64,000 nucleotides of DNA. Source: Mycteria americana. Its lineage: Eukaryota; Chordata; Aves; Ciconiiformes; Ciconiidae. Shown piece after piece: positions 1-12,500 of this stretch. The stretch covers positions 6,943,501 through 7,007,500 of the forward strand of contig NC_134368.1 of NCBI RefSeq assembly GCF_035582795.1. The letters run 5' to 3'. Position 1 is the stretch's first letter; every line of letters begins with the position of its first letter. The notes beneath the pieces are model-generated. The model was not told the DNA's origin. It did no database searches and was given only the letters and a program-made list of their open reading frames with translations. The translations under genes and the position numbers were made by a program.

Positions 1-1975
1 TTCATAAACCCATGCTGACTGGGCCTGATCACCTGCTTGTCCTCTATGTGTCATGTGATGGCACTCAAGATGACCTGCTCCATCAGCTTCCACAGCACCA
101 AGGTCAGGCTGACAGGCCTGTATTTCCCCAGATCCTCCTTCCGGCCCTTCTTGTAGATGGGCGTCACATTTGCTAACTTCCAGTCAACTGGGACCTCCCT
201 GGTTAGCCAGCACTGCTGGTAAAGGATTGAAAGCAGCTTGGTGAGCACTTCTGCCAGCTCCCTCAGTACCCTTGGGTGGATCCCATCCTGCCCCATAGAC
301 TTGTGTGTGTCTAAGTGGTGTAGCAGGTCACTAACCATTTCCCTTGGATTATGGGGCCTTCATGCTGCTCCCCGTCCCTGTCTTCCAGATCAGGGGGCTG
401 GGTACCCACAGAACAACTGGTCTTACTCTTAAAGACTGAGGCAAAGAAGACATTAAGTACCTCAGCCTTTTCCTCAGCCTTTGTCACTATGTTTCCCCCC
501 GCATCCAATAAAGGATGGAGATTCTCCTTAGTCCTCCTTTTGTTGCTAATGTATTTATAGAAACATTTTTTCTTGTCTTTTACGGCAGGAACCAGATTAA
601 GTTCTAGTTGGGCTTTGGCCCTTCTAATTTCTCCCTGCATAACCTCACAACATCCTTGTAGTTCTCCTGAGTTGCCTGCTCCTTCTTCCAAAGGTCATAA
701 ATTCTCCTTTTTTCCCTGAGTTTCAGCCAAAGCTCTCTGTTCTGCCAGGCTGGTCTTCTTCCCTGCTGGCTCATCTTTTGGCATGTGGGGACGGCCTGCT
801 CCTGCGCCTTTAAGATTTCCTTCCTGAAGAATGTCCAGTCTTCCTGGACTGCTTTGCCCTTCAGGACTGCCTCCCAAGGGACTCTGTCAACCAGGCTCCT
901 AAACAGGCCAAAGTCTGCCCTCCAGAAGTCCGAGCTAGCAGTTCTGCTGACCCCCCTCCTTACTTCTCCAAGAATCAAAAACTCTACTGTAATTTCATGA
1001 TCGCTATGCCCAAAGACAGCCTCCAACCATCACATCACCCACAAGTCCTTCTCTGTTCACACACAACAGGTCCAGCAGGGCACCTTCCCTAGTCGGCTCC
1101 CTCACCAGCTGTGTCAGGAAGTTATCTATCTTCCACACACTCCAGGAACCTCCCAGACTGTTTCCTCTCTGCTGTATTGAATTTCCAGCAGACATCCGTA
1201 AGTTGAAGTCCCCCACGAGAACAAGGGCTGTGATTGTGAGACTTCTCCCAGCTGCTTATAGAATATTTCATCTGCCTCTTCATCCTGGTTGGGTGGTCTA
1301 TAACAGACTCCCACCATGCTCTCTGCCTTATTGGCCTTCCCCCTGATTCTTACCCATCAACACTCAACCCTATCGTCACCATCATCAAGCTCTAGACAGT
1401 CAAAACACTCCCTAACATACAGGGCTACCCCACCGCCTCTCCTTCCTTGCCCATCCCTTCTGAAGAGTTTATAGCCATCCATTGCAAGCACTGTAGTTGT
1501 GCGAGTCATCCCACCACGTTTCCACGATGGCAACTATATCATAGTTTTCCTGCTGCACAATGGCTTCCAGCTCCTCCTGTTTGCTGCCCATGCTGCGTGC
1601 ATTGCTGTAGATGCACTTCAGCTGGGCTATTGATCCCACCAGCTTTTTGGGGGAGAAGCCCTAATTCCTACATGACCATTCTCAGGTGCTTCCCTGGGTT
1701 CTAACACATCCATAACCCTTTTGTCTTTGCTGCTGCATGGATCTCCATCCCCTACCTCCACTGAGGCAGCATACTGAAGGACCTCGCTAGCACACTGTCC
1801 CTCAAACACTGGCGAGCTGCCCTCAGGCTTATCTCTAGTGAACCTGGTTTTATCCCTTTCCCCCTTCAAATCTAGTTTAAAGCTCTTTCAATGAGCCCTG
1901 CTAACTCCTGTACAAAGACCCTCTTCCCCCTTTGAGACAGGCGTACCCCGTCTGTCACCAGCAGGCCTGGTGCCA
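1..1975 (-). mobile_element. Broken CR1 LINE (ORF2 endonuclease and part of reverse transcriptase)
   Basis: Minus-strand reading frames match the CR1 non-LTR retrotransposon ORF2. An apurinic/apyrimidinic endonuclease region lies at about 985-1625, with a YRPPNQDEE-type motif near 1290 and a GDFNL motif near 1210. It is followed by the linker and the start of a reverse transcriptase domain running off the left edge (YKKGRKEDLGKYRPVSLT-type motif near 100-165). The frame breaks several times, around 330, 620, 1010 and 1200, so the copy is dead. Sequence at 1870-1975 still resembles the region just upstream of ORF2. The right boundary is approximate, and the 3' end lies outside the window. The element sits in the last intron of RPIA, in the same orientation as the gene. 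It is named from recalled CR1 protein features, not from a search. Confidence 0.9.
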
Positions 1976-2079
1976 TGTTCGACTGACCCGGCTATCTCCA
2001 TACCAACACGATGGAGCAGGTACCATCATTTACCCCTTCATCTCTTGACCAGAAGAGATAAAAGGAAGAAGTACTTGCA

Positions 2080-2141
2080 GAGAGGCTGTTTTGTTTGCAA
2101 ACAGCATAACCAGCCACTGTTTCTCTTGCACAGAAACAGCT
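2080..2141. repeat. Diverged direct repeat, copy 1
   Basis: This segment begins GAGAGGCTGTTTTGTTTGCA and continues through a CAGCCACTGTTTCTCTTGCA core. It matches 2893-2951 with a few substitutions and a short indel. The two copies are about 0.8 kb apart in the same orientation. The family is not recognised; it could be a segmental duplication or two copies of an old dispersed repeat. Confidence 0.6.
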
Positions 2142-2892
2142 CTAACGATACAAACATTTGTACAGCCATGGGCAGCAACGACATTAGGATATGGAGCGCT
2201 GCACCAGAGACAGCCCAGACCAGCTGTGGTCACCGGTTCATTTAGATCTGCTCCTGCTCAAGGTCCAAACCTGCCATCTACTGCTGGCTGCAAGCAACTG
2301 CCAAGTAATTATTCAGACCACAAAGACACCAGGACAAGCCAAGGCAGAGGTAGCATCCTAGCAGTTTGCTCCTAGAGCAGGAAAAAAGAAAATGGGTATA
2401 TTTTCAGTAAATCAGCCTTATAAGCAGCATTGAGGGAAGCAAAGCCACCAGACAGAAGCAACTAGAAGTTACTGGTGACCCTTCACCCAGCCTACACCCA
2501 TGGCCTTTGCCTGGTCTGGTGTTTTAATCATGGTGCCAGGACAATATATTGCCGTTCTGTGGGGACATCAAGGTTTCTGCAACAGGATCCCAACCTGCAT
2601 CCTCTGACAACACACGGTCAGTGAAGGCAGTTGTGTTATGGACTTCAGGGGCAGGCAGGTATCTGGGATAAACTCAAAGATAAAAGATACAACAATATGT
2701 CTTCAAAAGCTGACCAGATTCAAGAGCAGACTTTGCCAAAATAACCAGACAAGACATCCAGATGTGGCTAAGCCAATCTATCTGCTGCTTCACTGACGTC
2801 CAGACAGTGCCACTGCCCCTGGACAGACCTGGGGCATCCAGAAGCAGCTCTGGCCTGGGCAGCAGGTCTCACGCAAGGCAGGAGCCCTTGTG

Positions 2893-2951
2893 GAGAGGCC
2901 ATTTTGTTTGCAGCGTGATCGGCCACTGCTTCTCTCTTGCACAGCAATAGC
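2893..2951. repeat. Diverged direct repeat, copy 2
   Basis: Second copy of the repeat at 2080-2141. It shares the GAGAGGC, TTTTGTTTGCA and CCACTG blocks and the CTCTTGCACAG block in the same order. No coding potential is evident. Confidence 0.6.
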
Positions 2952-3429
2952 TACAGCAACAGCTAGGATACACTGCACCCTCACAGCAAGGTGAGCCCAT
3001 AGGACTACACAACGGTAGTGGGATGAGCAGTTAGTGGGATACAGCAGAGCTGTAAGCAGCTTCTGGAAAATATTGTAACCCAGTGCGAACCCTCACTCCA
3101 GAGTCCACCAGTGTTTCCATTAAAGTCCCTCTCTAAATGGGCCCAAGGAGAGTAAGAAAGAGCACAGGATTGGCATGCCTAATGGAAAACAGTGTCACAA
3201 GTCACCCGGCATCGCCCCAGGTTTTCACCACCATACAGGAATATCTCTTGGGCACAGCTGTACTAATTCAGCTGATAGATCTCTGAAGTAGAAACAAATG
3301 TATGGACCCCTAAGAGGGCAGTAAACACACACATTTCCTCCTACCCAGGGGAGAGCTCCCATGATCAGGGTTATCTAGCACAGATCAAGCCTTCGCCAGC
3401 TTTTGCTTTTTTAAAATCACAGACATTAC

Positions 3430-3529
3430 CTGGTATCATTTTTATAGCGGCGTTCACTTTACTCCATTCATGAACCTTGTCAAACTTCCAGTCCAGGATG
3501 AAGTTCCCATTGTCCGTCACCACGGGGCC
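3430..3529 (-). CDS. RPIA: RPIA exon 8
   Basis: This 100-bp exon encodes [16 protein letters not shown] followed by a [15 protein letters not shown]-like stretch and ends in phase 1 (CCA G). The acceptor reads TTCCCAG before GGCCCC, and the donor is GTAATG at 3429-3424. It is part of the conserved C-terminal domain. The next exon should start with the remaining two bases of a Gly codon and is not in the window. Confidence 0.96.
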
Positions 3530-6500
3530 CTGGGAATGAAACACATTTGTCAGCACTGAGAGCTCCTTGTCTACCAGGCACAGCCAGGGACTGTCACAGC
3601 CTCTCACCAGGACCAGCCGTCCCTGCTGCAATGGTTTAGAGACTCATCAGTCAAGTAAATCAGGACAGTCCATAATAAGCCTGTAAGTAAAACCATCGCC
3701 CAAGGCAACTGTTTGTTCCCCATTCTCCTGTGTACTGATCATCATGCAGAAGCTGGCAACATCGATGCAATTTCATCACTGCAACAGGGGATCCTTTTCA
3801 CAAGAGTAAAGCTACATTCATGTCCTAAAAAAGCTATTACAGGCGATTGAAGCCAAAAGAAGACCCCTCCACCGCAGTGATTAACAGCATGCTGCTGGAT
3901 GCTATGGGGAGGTTTTGGAGTTGAAGAGTTGCTGGCCATCAGCATCCCAGACGTGCCCAGCACTCTCTCAAGCCCAACAGAAGGAGCAATTGGGTCCTTT
4001 CAACAGAGCAGGGACAGCTGGGGCTGAGGACAAGGCGTTTCAGCAGCGCTGAGCAAGGTGTGCAACCACACGTGCCAGGAGGGACCAGCATCCTCTGAGG
4101 ACACAGCTCGTGCTGGAGCAGCACCGATGCGCGTTCCCTGAGCAAGGCTGGTCTCAAGTTCATAGAGAATGACTGGTTTGCTCTACTCAGGCACACAAAT
4201 GCCTGAGTCCCTACAGCCTCTTGGGATAAGACGCATTAAAAACAAGTATTCAGCTTTTGGGCGTTAACTCCAGCCATTGCTGCAGACAGCCCTCCTTTCT
4301 GCTTGCCATGCAAGGATGCTGGCAGGGGCTGGCAGGGCCAGGGGCTGGCAGGTCCCCCTTGCCCAAGTCAGGATAGGATGGCGGCAGCGGAGTCAAAACA
4401 TCTTCAGTTTTAATTTAGCCTGGCATTGTGTGGTAGAGGAGCCTGGGTCAGAGCGTGAGCTGCCCCCCCAACTTGAGACCCTCTTTGGCAGCACAGACTG
4501 CCCTCCAGCCCCCCCACATGCCCGCAGAGCAGCAGGTCAGACCCGGACTGGCAATCCCTCCTCTCCCTGCTCAGGGATGCTTGCTTTAGGTGACATAAGC
4601 CAGAGACGCTTTCCATAAGCAGCCCTGACACCTAAACGCACAGTTCATTAACCAAAGTATAATTAGGGGGAATGACACAAGAGGCCACTCATGGGAATGA
4701 AAGCCTAGATTTAATTAGATGAGAGGCCAGACCTCTGGTCTTCTGTTTGCCCATGTTCAGGTGGCTCCTCTGGGGAAGCAGGGCTGATGAGGGACACGTA
4801 CCGCCTTGCTAACAGCCATCCGCAGCTCCGCAGCACCTCCAAAGTTTTTGGTCAGGGCTCTGGTGACGGGGACGTAAGCCATGGGGATGACTTCGATAGG
4901 AATTCCCTTCTTCCATTGCTCCCCGAGGCTCTTTGATTTTTTCCTGAGAACACAGTTTGAGGTGGGATTAGTGTCAGACATTACATTGCTAACACCATTA
5001 ACGTTATCACGTTACCTCTTGCAAACCCCTCGGGCATAAGGCCCTGGAGGACACAGCGGTCAGTTCACATGTGAACACGTGTAGAAAGAACCAGTTTAAT
5101 GCACGATGCTCTATTCACTCGTAAGCCCTGTTTTGACATGTTTTGGACAAGCAGGACACAAATTGTTTTTTCTACAGCCCCGCGGCTGTATGTACAGAAG
5201 GGGAAATTTATTTCGTGCTGACAATGATTGAGCTCAAAGAGCAGAGCACCCATTTCACCACAAGCCCTACTAACTCCTAAGCAGGCTTGCCGAGTTGAAA
5301 ATTAAGAAAAAAGCTGAAGTGAATTGCTGAAGGACTGGGAGTCAGGCTCATTTCCACCTATTCCTGCTTCCCTCACCCACTGGAAGGACAATAATGGCTT
5401 AACACAGGACCATGCAAATCCACCCACGGGACAGAGAGGTATAATGAATAGTACTATTTTTACCTGTAATCGGCAATAACAATGAAGCATTTTGCATATC
5501 CTGCAACTATCTTCTCCTGCGTCAAGCAACCACTGCAAGCAGGAAAAAAAATAATACAGAAATCAGAAAACAGACTGCTCCTTCATGTGCCTGATGGTCC
5601 TAAAGTCCAGTCCCCTCCACCACGTTCTTGCTGGTTTTGGTGCTGCTGTTGCCCCACACCAGGACTCTTTCCCCTACCCCATCGCTTTATCCCCCTTGTC
5701 CCTTGCACACACTCTCGGCCAGGAGCCATCTCCCACTGCAGGTGCATGCACGGCCCTGCACAGGGTCCCATCAGCCTCTCCAGCCCACCCCCGCAGACAT
5801 CCGCAGCCAGAAGAGGATGCTCAGAGGCCACCGCCACCAGCGCCGCACACAGACAGACAGACAGCCAGCAAGGCTCACCCGCCACCTTTGATAAGGTTGA
5901 GGTCAGAGTCCACTTCATCTGCTCCATCGATGGCGACATCAAGCTGTAGGAAGAGGAGAAACTTGGTGTGGAAACCTCTCCCATGCAGCATCAAGGCACT
6001 GCTCTTGGCACAGCTCGGGAGGGTGTCAGGTCCCAAGCAGCAGCCAGAAATGTCACTAAAGCCGGGACCACCTTGATGCCAGCCTGACCAGAGACAAGCA
6101 TCTAATCAGCCACCCGAGGATACCAGCCCCAGCTAAACCACAGGCATGTGAGAGCAGGAGAAAGAAAAACCAAAACCAACTGCTGGCCTTCAAGGCACAT
6201 CATTTCAGCCTCTACTGGTGTCAGCTAAGGGGTGGGAGGGCTCCTGGGGAAAATCTTGGTCACAACACTTCAGCAACACCATATCCCTATCTCAGGCCAG
6301 CAAGCCTCAGCCTGGAAGAGGTGCCAAACACGTGGAAGAAACACAAGTCGGCAGCCTCCTTGCCATCTAAAGGGACAAGCACTAAGACAAGACTAAGGCT
6401 TGGGGAAAAAAATTAAACTAAGCTAGTTCTCGCTCACGTTCAGCAGCATGGCTGCCTGAACTCTCATCCTCAGGGGCAGACAAAGGAGCCTGATGCTTTA

Positions 6501-9500
6501 CGAAGGACCAGGTTAGACGAAGGTCAGGTGAGGTCTCCACGGTCCCACTTACCTCTGGATGTCGGTCCAAGTCACTTAGCGTTAAGCCGTTCTGCAGGAT
6601 CAGCTGACGGGCCTGTGCATCAAGAAGACAGCAAACACCATTTACTGGTGGCAGGAAAGGAAAACAGACTCCTGGTGCCATTCCCCCGGCTGTGGCAAGG
6701 ATGGCGTCTCCCTGGGAAAGCTCAACCCTGAGCTGGTGGAGAGACTGCAGCCAGCAGCAGGAACACATGGCAAGGAGAAAATGATGCTTCCAGACCAGAT
6801 TATTTCAATCAAAAGAAAACCCTGCTGCTGATTTGAATTAAAATGCTCAGACGGTGCAACAGGGCTCCTGGGTCCAGATCTCTCTGTACTAAATAGCAGG
6901 AGGCCCCATCAGCTTGGTGGGAATCACTTATATCTAAGCATTACAGCAGATAGGGGATTTTTGAGTCCTGTGTTGTTTCAGCTTGAACATCATTCTCCCG
7001 CACACCCATCCACCCCCTCTGATTTCCTTCAGCTGAAAAATGGGAGCAAGAAAATGAAATATTTACACCATAGCAATGCAGGACTAACAATGAAAATATT
7101 TTTCATATTGGAAAGAAACAAACAAACAAAAAAGGCAAAAAAGAAAAGCACAACTCATGGAAAAAGTGTGGGAAGCCTCCTGAAACAGCTGTTTGGTGGC
7201 TCCAATCTACTTTTACTGAAGTGGCTGGGTATTTCCCTCTAGTGGCAATACAACACAGAGCACGCAGAGTTACCCTTCACTCGGTCCATCACTTTGAACA
7301 GGAGTCCAAGCTTACAGAACTTTGAACTGGTTGAATTTTCTGTGTTACAAATCATCACCCAAGTGAGAATCCCTCCTTGCACGGACTCTGCTCGAGTCTG
7401 AACTTCCTACCATGCTGTAGCTAGTCCAAGAAACCCCAATGCGATAGCCTGGATCAACTTAATTCTCCTGAATTTTACCCACTAACACTAACAAAGTGCA
7501 CGTATTGGTGTCCCAGACGCATTAAGAACTAGCAGGTGGTACTCCTGGCAATGAAGTATGATTTGAATCATTTACGTGGCATTTCATAGCATGCAGTTTT
7601 AACACCCACGGGCTGCGGGCTCTTGATCTGTGCATTAGGATTGCCCTAAGGACTCACAAAATTAAAAGAATAAAAAAAAAAAAAAATCAGTGGGTTTACA
7701 TTCATTACATGGTGTCCACGTAATGTTAGGAATCTGGGAATTGAAAGCATTGAAAAACGTTGTGCTGCACATGCAGGCCAGACCCTGAACAGCCTTAAGA
7801 GTCAGCAGTGTCGAAACGAGGTGGCTCCCTTCAGGCTCTCCGCTTGCAAGGCGGTGGGAGCGGATCAGCAGGAATCAAAAGCAGAGCTGCACAACTGGGG
7901 GAGAAGCAGCAGTAACTGCGCAGCACTTGCCAAGAACGGTCTCGCTCTGCGTGCTCTCAGCACACGTCCGGGTGAAAAGAAGAAACAACGCAAAAGCCAA
8001 GGGACAGATACTTACCCCGGCTCTAGCTTTACTGATGGTGATGGAATAAACCAACCTGACAATAGGGAAGGGAGGAGAATAAAAGCCCGCTGAAACCAAT
8101 TCTTCCTTGCCAGTGACCTCAGGCAGCCATTTACACCTGTGCATAGCGAAAATAAGATGCTGTTTTGCTGACCTAGGAATGCTTCACTCTGAATTGGCTG
8201 AGGTCTAAGAGACTGCAAAAGATACGAGGCAGCCCCACGTCTGGGGGATTTGGGCTCCTGCAGGTGTACGATCTATCTCTTCCCTTTAACAGCAACCTTT
8301 TTGTTTTACTGGTAAGAAACTCTGTAGCGTTACATGAACTATCCCAACATTTCAAGGCAGGACAGGCTCCAGACCATATTCACTACGAGAGCTTTATCAA
8401 TATTTTCTGTAAGACCTAATGACTGAACTCAGAGCGCTTTTCCTAGGTTCAAATGGGACGTGGTATCTCAAGATGGGGATCATTTTAAACAGATCAAAGA
8501 TAGACTCTCACCACAGTCTATATATGCACAGAAGTACTGATACAGGTTAAAGAAAAAAAAAAAAACCTAGTTTTTACTTTTTGCCCTTTGCAGCAGTTTG
8601 TGTTATACCCCAGTTGGCCACTGGTTGGTTGCAACAGCTGGGAAAAGAGAGAATCCCATCACCCCACACTCACACTTAAAGAACATCTGCAGCGTAAGAG
8701 GATGTTAAGTTTTCATAAGATTTTAGGATAATGCAGGTTGGTCTCTATCCAACCTCCAGGTCAAAGCAGGGTCAGCTACCAGGTTGTTCAGGGCTTTAAC
8801 CCACTCAGGTCTTGAAAACCTTGAAGGACGGACTCTGCACAGCCTGCCTCACTGCTTGATTGTCCTCACGGTGGAAAAGTTGTGACGAAAGTACAATCCC
8901 AGGGTCCACACCAGGACCGTGAGAAGGACACGTGCCCAATTCCTAGACCAGAGCATTGCCACCCAGCCTCAAAAACCCTGCGGGTGGTCCTCCCCATCAT
9001 GTCACCTCAAGGTGTCAGGTGCTCCTCTGCAGCGCGTTCCCACCTCAGGGAACAGAGGCAAAGAGAACCAAAGGCAGGTGCATGAAGGCATGGAAGCAGC
9101 TCAGAAGCTTCCCCGGCAGCTCTGCGTTTCACCACCAAGCCACATTCTCCCTCTCCCTGCAAACCTCTCAACAGCTAGCTTGGTATGAACCAATCCCTGC
9201 AAAAGCTGCACATCAAAGGAAAGATTAAGCTGATTTCTCTTCTGCAATTTCTTATAAAAGCCAGTTGATCCATTTCAAGTTCCTCCTGAAAACACATGAG
9301 CTTGCTGTTATTGCTTGCAGCATGATTTTTACAGCTTTCAGGGCTTGATGAAGAATCAAAGGAGACTAAGCGTCTCCAATGAGTTTTACATTATGAGTCT
9401 GGTTCACCACTAAACAGCATTTTTCTGCAGGCAGGACCCAGATCAAGCCACACGCCAACACTGACATAACCAGCATTACCACACTGGTTCAAAACACACC

Positions 9501-12500
9501 TCCTAGCACTATGGCATCCCTGCAGCTCAGGTCAGGGTAACACAGAACCACCACCGCCAGCTTCACAAGGTCCATCTGCAGGCTGCGTCACAGCTGCTTT
9601 CACCGGTGCTTTCGGTTAACTCACACCGCAGTAAGCCAGTCTGGAGAGCAGCGTGGTTACCTCCCGCAGCCAAAGGGAAGATCCCCTGCGTAAGTGTTTG
9701 GACTAGCAGAAAGCAAAGGAGGAAAGCGCTTACCTGAAAAGACGTAGGGATGCAGACGATCGTCAGGTTCTCCTGTTTAACCCGCTCGGCTGTAAGGGAA
9801 AAAAAAGCAGGCGGCTTCGTTTGTTCGTTGCAGACGGCAAAACACACACCAACTTTCACTTTAAGAAATCTCAGTTCAGAGCCACCCCTTTGACTCACTG
9901 CAGTTACTTGCTTGGCTTGCAAATAACTCAGTCACACTCAAAATGCAAACAGGTGCCACCCTGCATAGGCTAAGGCTCAGTTTCTACAGCCAGAAATGTT
10001 TAAACACCCATCCTGGCTCAGCCCAAGACACCACGAGCCATTAACCTTTGTGTCTCCAGCAGCAGAGGAGCCTCGTCAGCAAATCATCACCGGGGAAATT
10101 AGCCCCACTCCCCGCTCTCACTCCATTAGACAGCTTTTGCTGCGCTCCTTGTAAACAGAAAGCTTCAGCAGCTGCCTGAAAGGTTTTCTGGCTTGTTGCC
10201 TTGGGGACGTCACATTCATTTATTATAGAACATTTAAATATATGGCAGGGAAAGGACTAATAAAATACAGTATTCCATTAAATGGAAAGAAATATTTCCT
10301 CCCCCAGGTTAACCTCAAATGACTAAAATCTATTACTAAAATATCATTACGGACAAAATGTTATTTTAGTAATTACAATACTTAGGCATAAGCCAACAGC
10401 CTGAGAGTCAGCAACAGCTCTCACACCAGAGCAAGCACACGGCTACATGCTTCAAAGTAACGCTGATGCTGGAAGGATTGAAGACGCAATACATGAGGCT
10501 GTATGTTGTTACAACCCACATCCCAGTGCTAACGCATTCAGTAGACGTGAAAAGTCAGAATTTGCACTCCACTTTAAATACTATACCCATTTATTTAGAG
10601 ATTGATTCTGTGTTAGAGTCGGGAGCAGTTGCAATACCGAGCCAAACCCAGAAAGCTGATCGGCAGCTCCCAAATACGCGTATTACACCCAGAGCGTGGG
10701 GTGAGGCGGGTGCCAAGGGGCAGGCACAGCACCATCTCTGCTGTTTCCCTGCGAAGCACCGAGCTGTGCTCAGACCTCAGCCCTGCTCACCCGTGGTGGG
10801 CTGGGGACGGCTCTGCCCAAGGGAGCTGGGGGTCACAAGGGGACTTCCCAGCCACACAGAGCCACCCAGGTGGGACACACTGAACTCTGCTTCCAAACGA
10901 GAGGTCCCCCCCGTGTCCGAGCAAGCCCCCCACGAACAACAGGGCTGATGCTGTACTCCAGACGCATCGCGCACGGCTGCTCAATTTTGCATCCAAGGAC
11001 AGCGAAGCAGGACGAGGTACAGCACCTCCACAAGCAGATCTGCCCTAGGGCTGAGAGTGCCCTGCAAAGCAAACTTTAAACCTCTGCAATGAAGCGTGAG
11101 GGTAATTACCCTCACATTCACTTTGCAAAAATGCATTTGCCTCCCTTGAATATTTTGCTGAAATTTTCTGAATCACACCTTGAGCAAACCTGCACCTGGG
11201 GCAAGCAGATAAACCTAGCTGTAGGGTATAAAAAAAAAAAATGCAGCAGGATTTCATTCCTCATTTTCATTACACCTCAGCAGGACCCTCAATGTGAATA
11301 ACGTGAATGTGAGCAAGCAGCGTCAGCTGCATACAAATGGGTTAACGGAAGCAGAGCAGCTGCATGGCCCAAAGCCACAAAGCAAGTTAGGACAGGGCAG
11401 GGCTGGAAGGAGATGGAGGGGTTTAGCTCCAGTTTGTGGTGGGTGCCAGTAAAGCGCTTTGCCTGGCTGTACGGGGAGAACAGGTGGCAAATCATTACCT
11501 CCTCAGGACACTCTAGGCAATAAATTTGGGGCACAAGACCCAGTTTTAACCTTCAGCTTCAAGGAGGACACAACAGTTGGTGAACAGACCCGATGCATCA
11601 GCTCTAAGTCAGCATCCAGACGGTTTAGCATATTTTTCAAGTAGTTGGAACAGCTGGACAAGGGGACTTTCTGTGGTGGGAGGGACACGAAGGGGAGCAT
11701 CCTACCTAATCGATGCACCGCGTGGACAATCGTAGAACCGCTCCCGATCCCGAGAACTTGATTGTTCTGCAAATCAAAGAGAGACAGAGGAGAGCTGTTA
11801 CTGGGGGCTCAGCACAAGGGCTGTCCGCTTTTTCCAGTACACTCGACGTTATAAACACATGCAAGAGAAACCTTGCCCAGAGATGCACGCTGACACACAA
11901 CGTCTTAGCACGCTGCAGGCAAGGAAGGGAACACACCGGGCCAGCAAAGGCACGACCACTGTCTGTGGCTAAGGGATTTCAAGCAACTAGCCCTCTCCTT
12001 AAAGGACATGTGCTTGCTAAATACCACCACGGTCCAACACCCAGGGTGTTCAATGCACACTCACTGCTGGTTGCTGGCACTCCATGCACCCTCTCCTGCC
12101 GGAAAGCTGGGAGTTTCAGACAATACCACAAAGGAAGAAGCTGAAACAACCTCAAGATAACATCTCCCAAGGAAGCCGCACAGTAAAAGCATGGGTTTGC
12201 TGCCAACGGTATTGTTAGTAAACAGTACAGATGCACCAGCGGCCAAAGCAAAGAGCACAGCAGCCATTCCTAGAGTATAATAAAAAACGCTCTCCAAAAC
12301 AGAGTATATAACTGCCTATATGAGAGTCCAGCAACACACGTGAAAGATGGGTGAGCCTGGCAGCATATGCTGAAGAGGATCAGATTTTAATTGCAGCTCA
12401 GCCCTGGCCTTTCTCTGCTTATGGTCTGGTTTAAGAAGGACCACTACTGCCTCATCAGTAATACAGACATGCTTCTAAAAGGTGCTGCAGGCGGAGGGTG

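Larger units (their letters stand above)
1976..3429 (-). other. RPIA: RPIA intron 8 (part), non-coding
   Basis: This stretch lies between the CR1 copy and RPIA exon 8. I looked on the minus strand for the missing last RPIA exon, which should start with a Val-Val-Asp-Thr-Gly-Leu-Phe-like stretch and end in a Lys-Pro-Phe-Cys-like tail, and did not find it. Apart from the weak direct repeat listed separately, nothing is recognisable. Confidence 0.6.

Noticed and set aside
5881-5885. GTGGC as donor of RPIA exon 5
   Set aside because: Using it would put exon 6 out of frame with an immediate stop. The GTGAGCC donor at 5878 keeps the Gly-Gly-Gly-Gly-Cys motif and phase.
5482-6076. Plus-strand and minus-strand frames of 130-160 codons
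   Set aside because: They overlap RPIA exons 5 and 6 in the wrong strand or frame and have no family features.
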